64,000 bases of DNA. Origin: Selaginella moellendorffii. Its lineage: Eukaryota; Streptophyta; Lycopodiopsida; Selaginellales; Selaginellaceae. Position numbers and translations under genes: made by a program. The notes beneath the pieces are model-generated. The model made no database searches and had not been told where the DNA came from. It saw only the letters and a list, made by a program, of their open reading frames with translations. Positions 22,447 to 33,096 of this stretch are shown piece after piece. Position 1 is the first letter of the stretch; every line of letters starts with the position of its first letter. Location of the stretch: positions 87,352 to 151,351 of the forward strand of contig NW_003314433.1 in assembly GCF_000143415.4 (NCBI RefSeq). The letters are read 5' to 3'.

Positions 22447-24108
22447 CTGCTTGCTCGTGGATTTTTTAACGAATTTCTTCGTCTTTCGTGTGCTGCCGGG
22501 CTTGAGGAAATCTGTCCGAGAAACTGGGCATGTATCTTGTTTCCAGTTTGGGTTGCTTCGGACGACTTTCGTGCCGGTTGCCGGAGGAAAAAGAATTGTC
22601 ATGGAAAAAACAATGGAACCTGTAAGCGCTCTGGACAACACGTTAGCTTGTCACATCCTTGGCAAAAAGCTTAGACTTTGCTGGATGATCTGCGGCCTTG
22701 ATCTCAGGCTAATGCCGTGCTGATCGCATCAGCGAGAGGAATTTAAAGACTTTTCCAGTCGACAAGAAGTGGTGGAGTGATCGGGCAGTGATCCATCGAC
22801 TTCGAGCGAAACATGACATGGATCGAATCGTCCGAGTCCAAGTAGAAAAAGAAAAAGGACGAGATGGAGATGGAGGGATCAAAGAAGTGGAGCGCGGTAA
22901 AGTCAATCAAAGCCAGCGCCATTTCTTTCTCTCCTCTCAGATTTTTGCGCTCTCTTTCCTTCAAACTTTCTGTGTGGCTGGCAACAAAAACAAAGGCCAC
23001 ACATGGGGAGCTAAAGAGGGAACATGGACTCCCAGCGAACAATAAAAATAAGCATTTTGGGGGCCCAAAACCGGACCACGGGCCGATTCCGGAATATTCT
23101 CCGGCAACGAATATTCTATTATTCCTTAGGGTTAGGGCACCGCCCGAGTAAAAGGTGTTGCAATAGAGTCAGACCAATAATGACACGATGTAAAAAAGAA
23201 GAACTATTGTCATCCCCTTAGTTTTTGATTTCTAGGTTTAGCTACAGTGGCGTTCTCTCTTTTATTCTCTTTAACAAAGCCCAATGAATGGAGTTTCAAA
23301 ACGTCGTACCCCACGTACTATACGAGGGGTTGGTTGTCACGTAGAGGTGATCATGAGGAAGCACTACCAAGGATTGGAGGCGTATAATAAACTAGAGAGA
23401 AGCGTATGGTAGCGGTGGAGGCGTGGAGTGTACGGTGGCGGGTTCGAGTCCGCCGGTCCGTGGCTCGCGGCGCGGCATCCGCTGGTCCGGGCCCAGTGGT
23501 CCATTTTATGACCCAAACTGGATTCCGACAAAAACCGGTTAGCTTAAATTAGAGGCAGATAGCCAAGTTGGCGCCAAGTCCGCGGTGGCTGGAATGTATA
23601 TCCAGATGTAGCTGTGCCACGTGTCAAAAGGTCAATTCCCGACCTGGGTGGAATTGTACGTCATTTAGCTATTAGCTAGTAGATGGCTATGGCGAGGAGC
23701 GGCGCCTTTGCTCTTCTCTCTCTCTCGCCGAGCAAAGCGGGGATCTTGATGCGCTAGGGCATCGATTCTCGTTGATCGTGTTGGCAGCGCCTCGCAGCGG
23801 TGGCGGCATTGGGATTGTGACGCTTGCCCGGGCAATGTGTCGAATTTGAAGGCGCTGCGCCACTGTGTCACGGGCGCGATCGGCGAGCGCAGCGCGCGTC
23901 GACGGGGCATCGATGGAGCTAGGTAATCACACAAGGGGCTCGCGTTGAATCGAGCTTTTTCCTTCTTTCTCTCTGCTTCCCGTGATCTTCCTCGCTTTTC
24001 CCATTCGATCCTCGGCTTTCCATGGCGAATTGGAGGTAATCGCTCCGAAATATTCCCTCCTGTCGGAAGCGCTTGCTCGAAATATTTCCACTCCGATCGA
24101 TCCGCAAG
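19775..24108. other. AT-rich arm and unassigned upstream segment, copy 2
   Basis: Equivalent of 1-4403. AT-rich to about 21650, then the unassigned segment with a (TC)n tract at 22416-22444, a decayed hairpin at about 23310 and a G-box at 23618-23623. About 60 extra bases occur near 20815-20875 relative to copy 1. A shorter SINE-adjacent stretch (about 23460-23640) has lost roughly 100 bp. No gene is recognised before the EIN3-like ATG at 24109. Confidence 0.65.
23395..23520 (+). repeat. tRNA-derived SINE-like sequence, copy 2
   Basis: Best-preserved internal-promoter motifs of the three copies: A-box-like TGGTAGCGGTGG at 23407-23418 and B-box GGTTCGAGTCC at 23441-23451. The second T-arm-like motif seen in copies 1 and 3 is deleted here. 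Confidence 0.5.
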
Positions 24109-25178
24109 ATGGAGCTCCACGGCGGCGACCCGGACCTCTGCTATGGCCTGGACGTGGATCTTGTGGGAGACAACGATGAGGCCTGGGCGAGGCGGTCGTC
24201 CAGGATCACGAGGATTTCAGCGACGACGACATGGACGTGGACGAGCTGGAGAAGAGGATTTGGAACGATCGGCTGCGGCTCAAGCGGATCAAGGACAAGC
24301 AAAAGGCCAGGGTCAACAACGCATTCTCCTCGAATCACTCGAATCACAGCAGCCATGCGCAGCCGCAGCAGCAGCAGCATCACGGCGGCCCAGCAGCGCA
24401 GCACCAGAATCTGGGCAATCTCCCCAAGCACAAGCAATCCCAGGAGCAAGCCCGGCGGAAGATGTTGCGAGCCCAGGACGGGATCCTCAAGTACACTCTC
24501 AAGATGATGGAGGTCTGCAAAGCCCAAGGATTCGTCTATGGTATCATCCCCGAGAAGGGCAAGCCAGTGAGCGGCGCCAGCGACAACATCCGCGCGTGGT
24601 GGAAGGAGAAGGTCCGCTTCGATCGGAACGGCCCCGCCGCCATGGCCAAGTACGAGGCGGAGCACGGCATCTGCTCCAGATCCGGCGGAGGCGCTGGCCA
24701 GCTCTCCGCCGCCACCCCGACGCCACACACTCTCCAGGAGCTCCAGGACACCACCCTCGGATCGCTTCTCTCGGCGCTAATGCAGCACTGCGATCCACCC
24801 CAGCGGAGGTACCCGCTGGAGAAAGGGGTGGCGCCGCCGTGGTGGCCGAGCGGCGACGAGGAGTGGTGGCCCGAGCTTGGGCTTCCAAAGGGGCAGGGGC
24901 CGCCGCCGTATAAGAAGCCCCATGATCTCAAGAAGGTGTGGAAGGTTGGAGTTCTCACTGCGGTGATCCGACACATGTCCCCGGATATCGAAGATCAGGA
25001 AGCTCGTGAGGCAGTCCAAGTGCGACTGCCAAGGAGAGCGCGACGTGGATCTCGGTGCTCAACCAGGAGGAGGCGCTGGCGAGGCAGTGGAATTTGATCG
25101 GGCAGCAGCAGCAGCAGCAGAGCCACCACCACCGCCATAACCAGGTGATTGTGATGAGGATAACCCTTGAGACATTGC
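24109..25178 (+). pseudogene. EIN3/EIL-like fragment, copy 2 (broken)
   Basis: The most complete EIN3-like copy. After the same codon-24 frame loss as copy 1, the frame from 24231 stays open for 288 codons through [64 protein letters not shown] and [19 protein letters not shown] 2-base loss at about 24990 (after MSPDI) and a nearby deletion of about 16 bases remove the [16 protein letters not shown] block found in copies 1 and 3. The C-terminal activation half is missing. It is a non-functional relic of the DNA-binding domain. Confidence 0.9.
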
Positions 25179-25540
25179 CTTGGATTGCTCTTCCAGGAAG
25201 AGGTCGAAGAGCAAGAAAACAATGAGGAAGCACCAGACAGATCCATTCGAGGTATAGAAACTCTGAGAAGGAATTTGTGTGGAGCGACTCTTGAATGTTC
25301 TTTGCAGATTTCTATGTGAACGGAAGATCCCTTTTACGATTCGGCGGTATCTCCGAATGAGAGAGTGGTCCTCTTCGTGCGTTTCTAAGAGGCTACGAGA
25401 TTGGGGAGGATTCTTGGAAGAGACAAGTTGGAAACTAGAGAAAAATCTCAAAAGATTCGTGGGATACTATGCATATGCTTTTAGGGTTCTTTGTAGATTA
25501 GCTAAAGGAGAAAATTCGCTAGGGTTTTCTTTCATTTGTA

Positions 25541-27070
25541 ATGGCAGGGGCGCGGCTCGCGATCGTCTCCGATCTTGATGGAACAATGGTACGCACCGCT
25601 CGTTTCTTCTTCGATGCGCTCTGGGCCGCGGATTATTTCCATGACTCGCTTCTGGTGTTCTCGACTGGAATATCGCCGACGATGTATCGCCTGCTGAGGC
25701 GGGAGAGGCCGCTGCTCACGCCGGAGGTCACGATCTTGTCTGTGGGGTACGGCGATGCCATGGTTCCAGATTCTGGATGAGAGCAAGAACTAAACAAGGG
25801 GTGGGATAGGGCTGTTTGGAAGAGACTTCCAAGTTTCCAGAGCTTACATTCCAGGTAGAAAAATTCCATATCCTCTCTTTGATGCTGTTTACAACGTTTT
25901 TCTCTATCTCGTGCTGGCTTTTTTTATTTTTTTCCTGTAGGAACAAACAGAACAGCGACCTCACAAAGTCAGCTTCAAGCTGAAGAAGGCAGAGGCTCCT
26001 CGGGTTGTGGAGACACTGTTGAATTGATTGATCGAGTGTGGGCCAAGTTTTTAGAGGATCGTTCGAAGCTTTCGTGATCTAATCCTTTTTCTTTTTTGTT
26101 CTTCCAGTTGGATGTAAAAATCATATACAGCGGAGGACAGGATATGCTTGAGCAGCTGACAAGGGACAGCTCATGAGGGAAGGCAGAGCTCCTCAGAAAG
26201 TTCTTGTGATGCTGAGCTCTTTGCCGTCAAAGACGTTTTTGGAGTGATCGTAAGTTCTTGAAGTCGATTGATCACCCACTCACTCACTGACGATCTCAGG
26301 TCGGGAATGCGTTTGAAGATCTTACGCAGTGGTACCTTGATAATGCCAAAGACAATCCCAAGATCTTTCGTGGCACTGAAAGATGCGCTTCGGGAATCTT
26401 ACAAGCTATCCGAGAGTTCAAGTTTGATCCTTGTGTTTCGCCCAGGGATGCCGACTTACTGAGCCAGCTCACTGCTGGGGACACCGAAGGGTTGATCGGA
26501 CGTGGAGTGGTGCTACTGTGTGAGATGGTTACGAGGCGAGGTTGAAAGCTCCCACGAGGTGTTTGAACACTTGAAAAGGCCAATGGTAAGTTCCCCGTGT
26601 TTAGTAGTTTTGGATGCTTGAGCAACGAAATGGCTGGCAGGCCCCTGACTCAACGCTGGTCACTCCGTGGGGACTAGAAGACGATCTTCGTACAAGCGTT
26701 GAGATTCTACGTCCCTCCACGGTATTCACAGGGGAAAGAACTTCTGTATGTGGGTTGATCGAATTCGTGCGACGAAGGTTGGGGACGTTACTTGGGTTGT
26801 CAAGTTTGATAACTGGCAGCGAACGGGTACGTTAAGTTCTTCTTTCTGATGCATTATTTTCTTGCTGGTGCATTCCAGACGAAGAGCTGAATTATCGCTT
26901 GACAACCGCCGTGTGTTTCAATATAAGGTGGCGTTCTTATCGCTTTGTTTTGGTGGAGTTATTCAGCTTTGCTTCTCTTACAGGATGACATGCCTTATGC
27001 GAGTGTATTACGAATCCACGAAACGTGGCTTGATGGTTATGCGGGAAGATCTTTGGTCCTAATGTAGGAG
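25541..27070 (+). pseudogene. Sucrose-phosphate phosphatase fragment, copy 2 (broken)
   Basis: Fullest SPP copy. Exon 1 from the ATG at 25541 gives RLAIVSDLDGTMV, ALWAADYFHDSLLVFSTG, RRERPLLTPEVTI and YGDAMVPDSG, then a stop at 25778-25780. Downstream pieces encode EQRPHKVSFKLKKAEAPRV (about 25957), NPKIFRGTERCASGILQAI (about 26360), STLVTPWGLEDDLRTSVE (about 26655), a VWVDRIR-like block (about 26750) and [15 protein letters not shown] (about 27005). The order and content match the HAD phosphatase domain plus the plant-specific C-terminal domain. Stops and frame shifts between pieces exceed what short introns explain. Bases 25179-25540 hold no gene. Confidence 0.86.
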
Positions 27071-27365
27071 GCACAGCCAACGGTAGGCGAAAAAATAAGC
27101 AGGGACGAGTCATCGTCCAGGTAACCAAATATATTCCAGGTTTGCTGAGATTGATATATGGTGAAGAAAAACGAGACAAATGCGCACTCAGTGATGGAGC
27201 CCGTAGTGCGACGATCCATGGTCGAGGTCGACTTACAACGCGTTGATAAGTTCTACACTTAATGGAATGGCATGTGGATCCAAACGCACACGCGTGATCG
27301 ACATTTGCGACAAGACGAGGGTATGTTTACGCATTTATACTCATTCATTCATGGTGTAGAACAGG

Positions 27366-27713
27366 GTGACATCAGGATCAAAAGCGAGAATAAGATACAC
27401 TCAGGTCGGAACGACAGGGATCAAACTCATCAGTAGCAACGGAGAGGTTTGTATTCTGGATTTAAATCGCGTCTCTCAGCAAGCTTTCGATGAACAGCAA
27501 ATGGAAGGAGAAAAAACCCGGCGGGTTGGGGTCCACGTCGTCAACAAAACGATGCGGATCAATGTTAAAAACCCACAGACTGGTACGTGCAATGCTTTAC
27601 AGCCAGAAGTTTTGGCTTTCTTAGCGAAGAATCGTGCAGAATCTGGCAAGGAAAAGGAAAAGTATAATCGGGCCACTAACAAGGTGGAGCATCGCGAATG
27701 GAAGATAAGCTAA
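27366..27713 (+). CDS. Unknown 115-residue ORF
   Basis: Open frame of 115 codons present, more or less broken, in all three unit copies (7386-7731 and, minus, about 29876-30055). It contains RYTQVGTTGIKLISSNGEV and a Lys-rich end (KEKEKYNRATNKVEHREWKI). I recognise no family. It may be one exon of a larger gene, since TCATTCATGGTGTAGAACAG before the first codon could be intron sequence. Bases 27071-27365 show decayed fragments only. Confidence 0.35.
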   Translation: MTSGSKARIRYTQVGTTGIKLISSNGEVCILDLNRVSQQAFDEQQMEGEKTRRVGVHVVNKTMRINVKNPQTGTCNALQPEVLAFLAKNRAESGKEKEKYNRATNKVEHREWKIS

Positions 27714-28774
27714 AATGCATTTATTTTCGTTCTCTTTCTTTCTCCGTGGTATGGGGGACTTCTCTCAGCATATCCCGAGCTGCATATCCAGTGATTCAAA
27801 GCAAAGTTCTCACCCTTATACCCCTCTTTGATGATAGTCGGGCAATTATCACACCACTATTCTTCCATGTCTTGTGTGTCTCTAGTCGGCCAACCAGAGT
27901 ATAAAATGCGACCACCACCTTCATTGCAAACTCCCCCTGCTCCCTCTTCCTCTCGCAGAAGGAGAGAAGGCTCCAAGTTTTTGAGTGAGCAAAGGGCTCT
28001 CACCTCGAGAACTCGACAAGCTCCCTCGATTCCAAGCTTGGCTCCTTCGGTTATTCTTCTCCTCTTCGTCCCCTTGCAAGAGTAAGTTTTTTCTTTGCTT
28101 TCGTAGTTCTGAGCTTGCGATTCTTTCAGTTTGGTTGCGCCAGCAATCGGGATTCCGACGAAACAAAACGCTCCATAAGCGTGATTTCCAGAAAGAGTAC
28201 GTGCATCGCTTCCTTCCATGCTTTAGATGCTCAAATGATTCTTTCATTCCCTTTCGCTCGCATAAATTACTCGTGTTGACAAGAAAAGAGTTGAAGTGTG
28301 TGAGAGTGTGTGTAAGTGTGTAACTTACGACAGCTTCTTTTCATGTAGATTCCCCTGCATTCCCTGTCCTTTTGTTTCCTTTTTTAGTTCCATAGGCCAA
28401 TGGATCGCTTGCTTCTTCGCTCCTCTTGCACTCTGCTGCGTCAGTTTCTCTCAGGAAAACGTATTCTTATGTAATTGTTCGCTGGCGTCGGTGAGAAACG
28501 AAGGCTTTCCCCCTTTTTTCCAGAGATGATCTTAAGGCGCTGTTTTCTTGTGAGAATTGGTGCTCCTCCCCAGCACAATGCATTTGATGATTCCACGCCA
28601 CCATTTGTCTCGTCATATGCTCATTGCCACTGTTCTTTTTCTGCTTCCAGAGCACAGGCGCCAGAAAAGTTTGAAGAGGCATTCTGAACTTGACACCATT
28701 TCCTCCAGGTATTTCATCTCTTGCTTGATCGTTTTCTTGACGATGTTCGCCTCAGGTAATCCAAGCTTTCAGAC
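27714..28774 (+). promoter_or_regulatory. Promoter and 5' leader of the PHO1-like fragment, copy 2
   Basis: Counterpart of 7732-8798, with the TATA-like motif at 27900-27907 and the same leader and donor-like site at about 28081. No coding sequence. This block and the following PHO1 fragment lie in the loop between the two inverted arms. Confidence 0.5.
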
Positions 28775-29440
28775 ATGGTGAAGTTCCAGAAGCAGCTGGA
28801 GGGCCAGCTCGTCCCAGAGTGGCGGGTGAAGTACTGCGACTACAAGCAGCTCAAGAAAGTTGTCAAGAGAATCAAAAACCAGATCCTACACAGCAGCACA
28901 AGGTGTTCGATCCAAATGTCTTCTCGGATGACAAGAGCAAGCTTCAAAACTTGCTGCAAAATCCCAGCGCCATCCTGAGCAGCTGCTGCGAACAATCCAT
29001 ATCCTCGGAAACGTCCATGGATGTTCTGGACTGTAAAGACGAAACAAAACTCTTCAATACGATGAGGTTGTGCACAAGACGAGAATTGCAGATGGCGAGG
29101 ATTTTTAAGAGAAGGAGCTGTTTGGAACTCGATCGGATCACGAAAAGAACTTCTTTTTCGGCCTTGACGATCAGCTCAACAAAGTGGACAAGTTTTTTAG
29201 ATGCAAGGAAGACGAGTACGATGCTCAAGCACAGCAACTTCACATCCAAATGGAAGAGCTCATCGTTATGCAAGGTTTGTTATAGCAGCCTCTAAATCTG
29301 TAGCACTTAACTTGGAATCGTTTGACGTCTACCATGTTGTAGATGACGAATGTCAGAGCTTGAATAACAAAGGAAAGGTTCAGCGAGCATCCAAGATGCT
29401 CCAGACGGCCTTTGTCGATGCAATCCCTCCAGGTAGTAAA
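28775..29440 (+). pseudogene. PHO1-like SPX-domain fragment, copy 2 (frameshifted)
   Basis: Same gene piece as 8799-9700. The ATG at 28775 and [16 protein letters not shown] are kept. An 11-base loss at about 28890 (after QILH) breaks the frame early. The second SPX block is further altered, and exons after about 29400 are replaced by sequence that joins the later non-coding remnant. Bases 29441-29739 hold no gene. Confidence 0.85.
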
Positions 29441-29739
29441 GTTTATGGACCGCGCAGAGAGAGTGTTCACTCTGCACTTTACGAAAGGCAACCGAAAGCA
29501 AGCCAGGCCCATACACTCTGCGAGCAATCATGGAAATATAAACTTTATCCATTTCATGCATTCGGATCGTCGTTATTAATTAACCTTCTATCACCATTGA
29601 TGATAGGACGCAGAGATTGTATACTAGTAGTTTCATGGCAATGGCATTGCCTCTAGAAAAGGAAAGCACTGACCATACCTTTGGGAATAACTGTAATCTA
29701 TTCATTTAATTTTCAGCTAGAACTTTCACGGACCTTATC

Positions 29740-29875
29740 GTTTCTTCTTGCTGCGCTCTTTGGAAGGTTTGGTAGCCTCCTCTTCGGCGTTGTGGTCGGC
29801 TTCAAGTCTCGCGAGCTGCAAATCAAACAATGCTGTTGTGAGGATTCCTTCTTGAGACACCACTTTACCTTGTCA
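29740..29875 (-). pseudogene. KLHDC4-like kelch fragment, copy 2 (last exon only)
   Basis: C-terminal exon of the kelch gene: minus-strand LFDLQLARLEADHNAEEEAT and the Lys/Arg-rich tail. It is cut at 29875 by the junction with the inverted arm, so all upstream exons are missing. Confidence 0.75.
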
Positions 29876-30345
29876 AGGACCGCCGGGTTTTTTCTCCTTC
29901 CATTTGCTGTTCATCGAAAGCTTGCTGAGAGACGCGATTTAAATCCACAATACAAACCTCTCCGTTGCTACTGATGAGTTTGATCCCTGTCGTTCCAACC
30001 TGAGTGTGCCTGATTCTCGCTTTTGATCCTGATGTCACCTTGTTCTACAGCAACCACCATGAATGGATGAGTATAAATGTGTAAACATACCCTCGTTTTC
30101 CTTCACCATATATCAATCTCAGTAAACCTGGAATATATTTGTATGCCACTGCACACACAGCAGCATCCACTAAATTAGATTCCAGAGCTGATAACTTTTA
30201 CATGGTCACCTGGACGATGACAAGGACCAAAGGTCTTCCCACATAACCATCAAGCCACGTTTCGTGGATTTCGTAATACACTCGCATAAGGTATGCCATC
30301 CTGTAAGAGAAGCAAAGCTGAATAACTCCACCAAAACAAGCACTT
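29876..30345 (-). pseudogene. Unknown-ORF and SPP last-exon remnants, inverted copy
   Basis: Minus-strand sequence from about 30345 to 30216 holds the last SPP exon (a frameshifted HETWLDGY block with an added base in CGAAATCC). From about 30060 to 29876 it holds the first part of the unknown ORF. All earlier SPP exons are deleted by the join to EIN3 sequence at about 30338. Confidence 0.75.
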
Positions 30346-31368
30346 GGACTGCCTCACGAGCTTCTGCTGCTGCTGCTGCCCGATCAAATTCCCCGAGCAC
30401 TGCCTCGCCAGCGCCTCCTCCTGGTTGAGCACCGAGATCCACGTCGCGCTCTCCTTGGCAGTCATCTTGTCTTGCAAGCACTTGGACTGCCTCACGAGCT
30501 TCCTGATCTTCCCGATATCCGGGGACATGTGTCGGATCACCGCAGTGACAACTCCAACCTTCCACACCTTCTTGAGATCATGGGGCTTCTTATACGGCGG
30601 CGGCCCCTGCCCATTTGGAAGCCCAAGCTCGGGCCACCACTCCTCGTCGCCGCTCGGCCACCACGGCGGCGCCACCCCTTTCTCCAGCGGGTACCTCCGC
30701 TGGGGTGGATCGCAGTGCTGCATTAGCGCCGAGAGAAGCGATCCGAGGGTGGTGTCCTGGAGCTCCTGGAGAGTGTGTGGCGTCGGGGCGGCGGCGGAGA
30801 GCTGGCCAGCGCCGCCGCCGGATCTGGAGCAGATGCCCTCGTACTTGGCCATGGCGGCGGGGCCGTTCCGATCGAAGCGGACCTTCTCCTTCCATCACGC
30901 GGTTGTTGTTGCTGGCGCCGCTCACTGGCTTGCCCTTCTCGGGGATGATGCCATAGACGAATCCTTGGGCTTTGCAGACCTCCATGAGGATCGCGTCCTG
31001 GGCTCACGACATCTTCTTCCGCCGGGCTTGCTCCTGGGATTGCTTGTGCTTGACGAGATTGCCCAGATTCTGGTGCTGCGCTGCTGGGCCGCCGTGATGC
31101 TGCTGCTGCTGCTGCTGGCCATGGCTGCTGTGATTCGAGTGATTCGAGGAGAATGCGTTGTTGACCCTGGACTTTTGCTTGTCCTTGATCCGCTTGAGCC
31201 GCAGCCGATCGTTCCAAATCCTCTCTCCAGCTCGTCCACGTCCATGTCGTCGTCGCTGAAATCCTCGTGATCCTGGACGACCGCCTCGCCCAGGCCTCCA
31301 TCGTTGTCTCCCACAAGATCCACGTCCAGGCCATAGCAGAGATCCGGGTCGCCGCCGTGGAGCTCCAT
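30338..31368 (-). pseudogene. EIN3/EIL-like fragment, inverted copy (broken)
   Basis: The ATG at 31368 opens MELHGGDPDLCYGLDVDL and, unlike copies 1 and 2, reads on correctly into the acidic [12 protein letters not shown], so the codon-24 base loss is absent here. A base lost in GAGAAGAGG at about 31222 then breaks the frame. The [11 protein letters not shown] block is closer to the family consensus than in the other copies, but a CGA-to-TGA stop follows. A 27-base block starting AAGCACTTGGACTGCC occurs at 30338-30364 and 30476-30502, marking the deletion join with SPP. The [16 protein letters not shown] block is intact at about 30480-30520. Confidence 0.88.
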
Positions 31369-33065
31369 CTTGCGGATCGATCGGAGTGGAAATATTTCGA
31401 GCGCGCGCTGCCGAGAGGAGGGAATATTTCGGAGCGATTACCTCCAATTCGCCATGGATCGAATGGGAAAGCGAGGAAGATCACGGGAAGCAGAGAGAAA
31501 GAAGGAAAAAGCTCGATTCAACGCGAGCCCCTTGTTGATTACCTAGCTCCATCGATGCCCCGTCGACGCGCGCTGCGCTCGCCGATGGCGCCCGTGACAC
31601 AGTGGCGCAGCGCCTTCAAATTCGACGGGCAAGCGTCACAATCCCAATGCCGCCACCGCTGCGAGGCGCTGCCCAACGAGAATCGATGCCCTAGCGCATC
31701 AAGATCCCCGCTTTGCTGCGAGAGAGAGAGAGAAGAGCAAAGGCGCAGCGCTCCTCGCCATAGCCAACTACTAGCTAATAGCTATCCATCCAAATGCTGT
31801 ACAATTCCCCCCACTGCCTTTTTTACACGTGGCACAGCTACATCTGGTGGATGCCCTTTTCAGCCCTTCCGGCTTACGGCCAATTTGGCTATCTGCCTCA
31901 AATTTAGCTAAGCGGTTTGTTGCCAGATTTAGCAGCTCCCCGAAGCTGCCAGTTTGTCGGAATCCAGTTTGGGTCATAAAATGGACCACTGGGGGACCCC
32001 GGGCTCGAACCCGGATCAGTGGATGCCGCTCGAGCCACGGACCGGCGGTCTCGTCGCCGGACTCGAACCCGCCACCGTACGCTCTACGCCTCCACCGCTA
32101 CCATACGCCTCTCTCTAGTTTATTATACGCCTCCAATCCTTGGTAGTGCTTCCTCATGATCACCTCTACGTGACAACCAACCCGGCGTAGAGTACGTGGG
32201 GTACGACGTTTGAAACTCCATTCATTGGGCTTTGTTAAAGAGAATAAAAGAGAGAACGCCACTGTAGCTAAACCTAGAAATCAAAAACTAAACTACATCG
32301 TGCCATTATTGGTTTGACTCTATGGCTTAGATGCAACACCTTTTACTCGGGCGGTGCCCTAATCCTCGCGAATAATAAAATATTCGCTGCCGGAGAATAT
32401 TCCGGAATCGGCCCGTGGTGAGGTTTTGGGCCCCCCCCCAAAATGCTTATTTATATTGTTCGCTGGGAGTCCATGTTCCCTTTTTAGCTCCCCATGTGTG
32501 GCCTTTGTTTTTGTTGCCAGCCAAAGAAACACACAGAAAGTTTGAAGGAGAGAGAGAGAGCACAAAAATCTGAGAGGAGAGAAAGAAATGGCACTGGCTT
32601 TGATTGACTTTGCCGCGCTCCACTTCTTTGATCCCTCCATCTCCATCTCGTCCTTTTTCTTTTTCTACTTGGACTCGGACGATTCGATCCATGTCATGTT
32701 TCGCTCGAAGTCGATGGATCACTGCCCGATCACTCCACCACTTCTTGTCGACTGGAAAAGTCTTTAAATTCCTCTCGCTGATGCGATCAGCACAGCATTA
32801 GCCTGAGATCAAGGCCGCGGATCATCCAGCAAAGTCTAAGCTTTTTGCCACGGATGTGACAAGCTAACGTGTTGTCCAGAGCGCTTACAGGTTCCATTGT
32901 TTTTTCCATGACAATTCTTTTTCCTCCGGCGACCGGCACGAAAATCGTCCGAAGCAACCCAAACTGGAAACAAGATACATGCCCAGTTTCTCGGACAGAT
33001 TTCCTCAAGCCCGGCAGCACACGGAAGACGAAGAAATTCGTTAAAAAATCCACGAGCAAGCAGCA

Positions 33066-33096
<31 letters not shown>

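Larger units (their letters stand above)
19775..29875 (+). repeat. Direct repeat unit, copy 2
   Basis: Second copy of the unit at 1-10270, in the same orientation and directly downstream of the ROCO1 tail. It stops at about 29875 inside the kelch C-terminal exon, where sequence switches to the inverted arm. Several lesions differ from copy 1, so the copies decayed independently after duplication. Confidence 0.93.
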
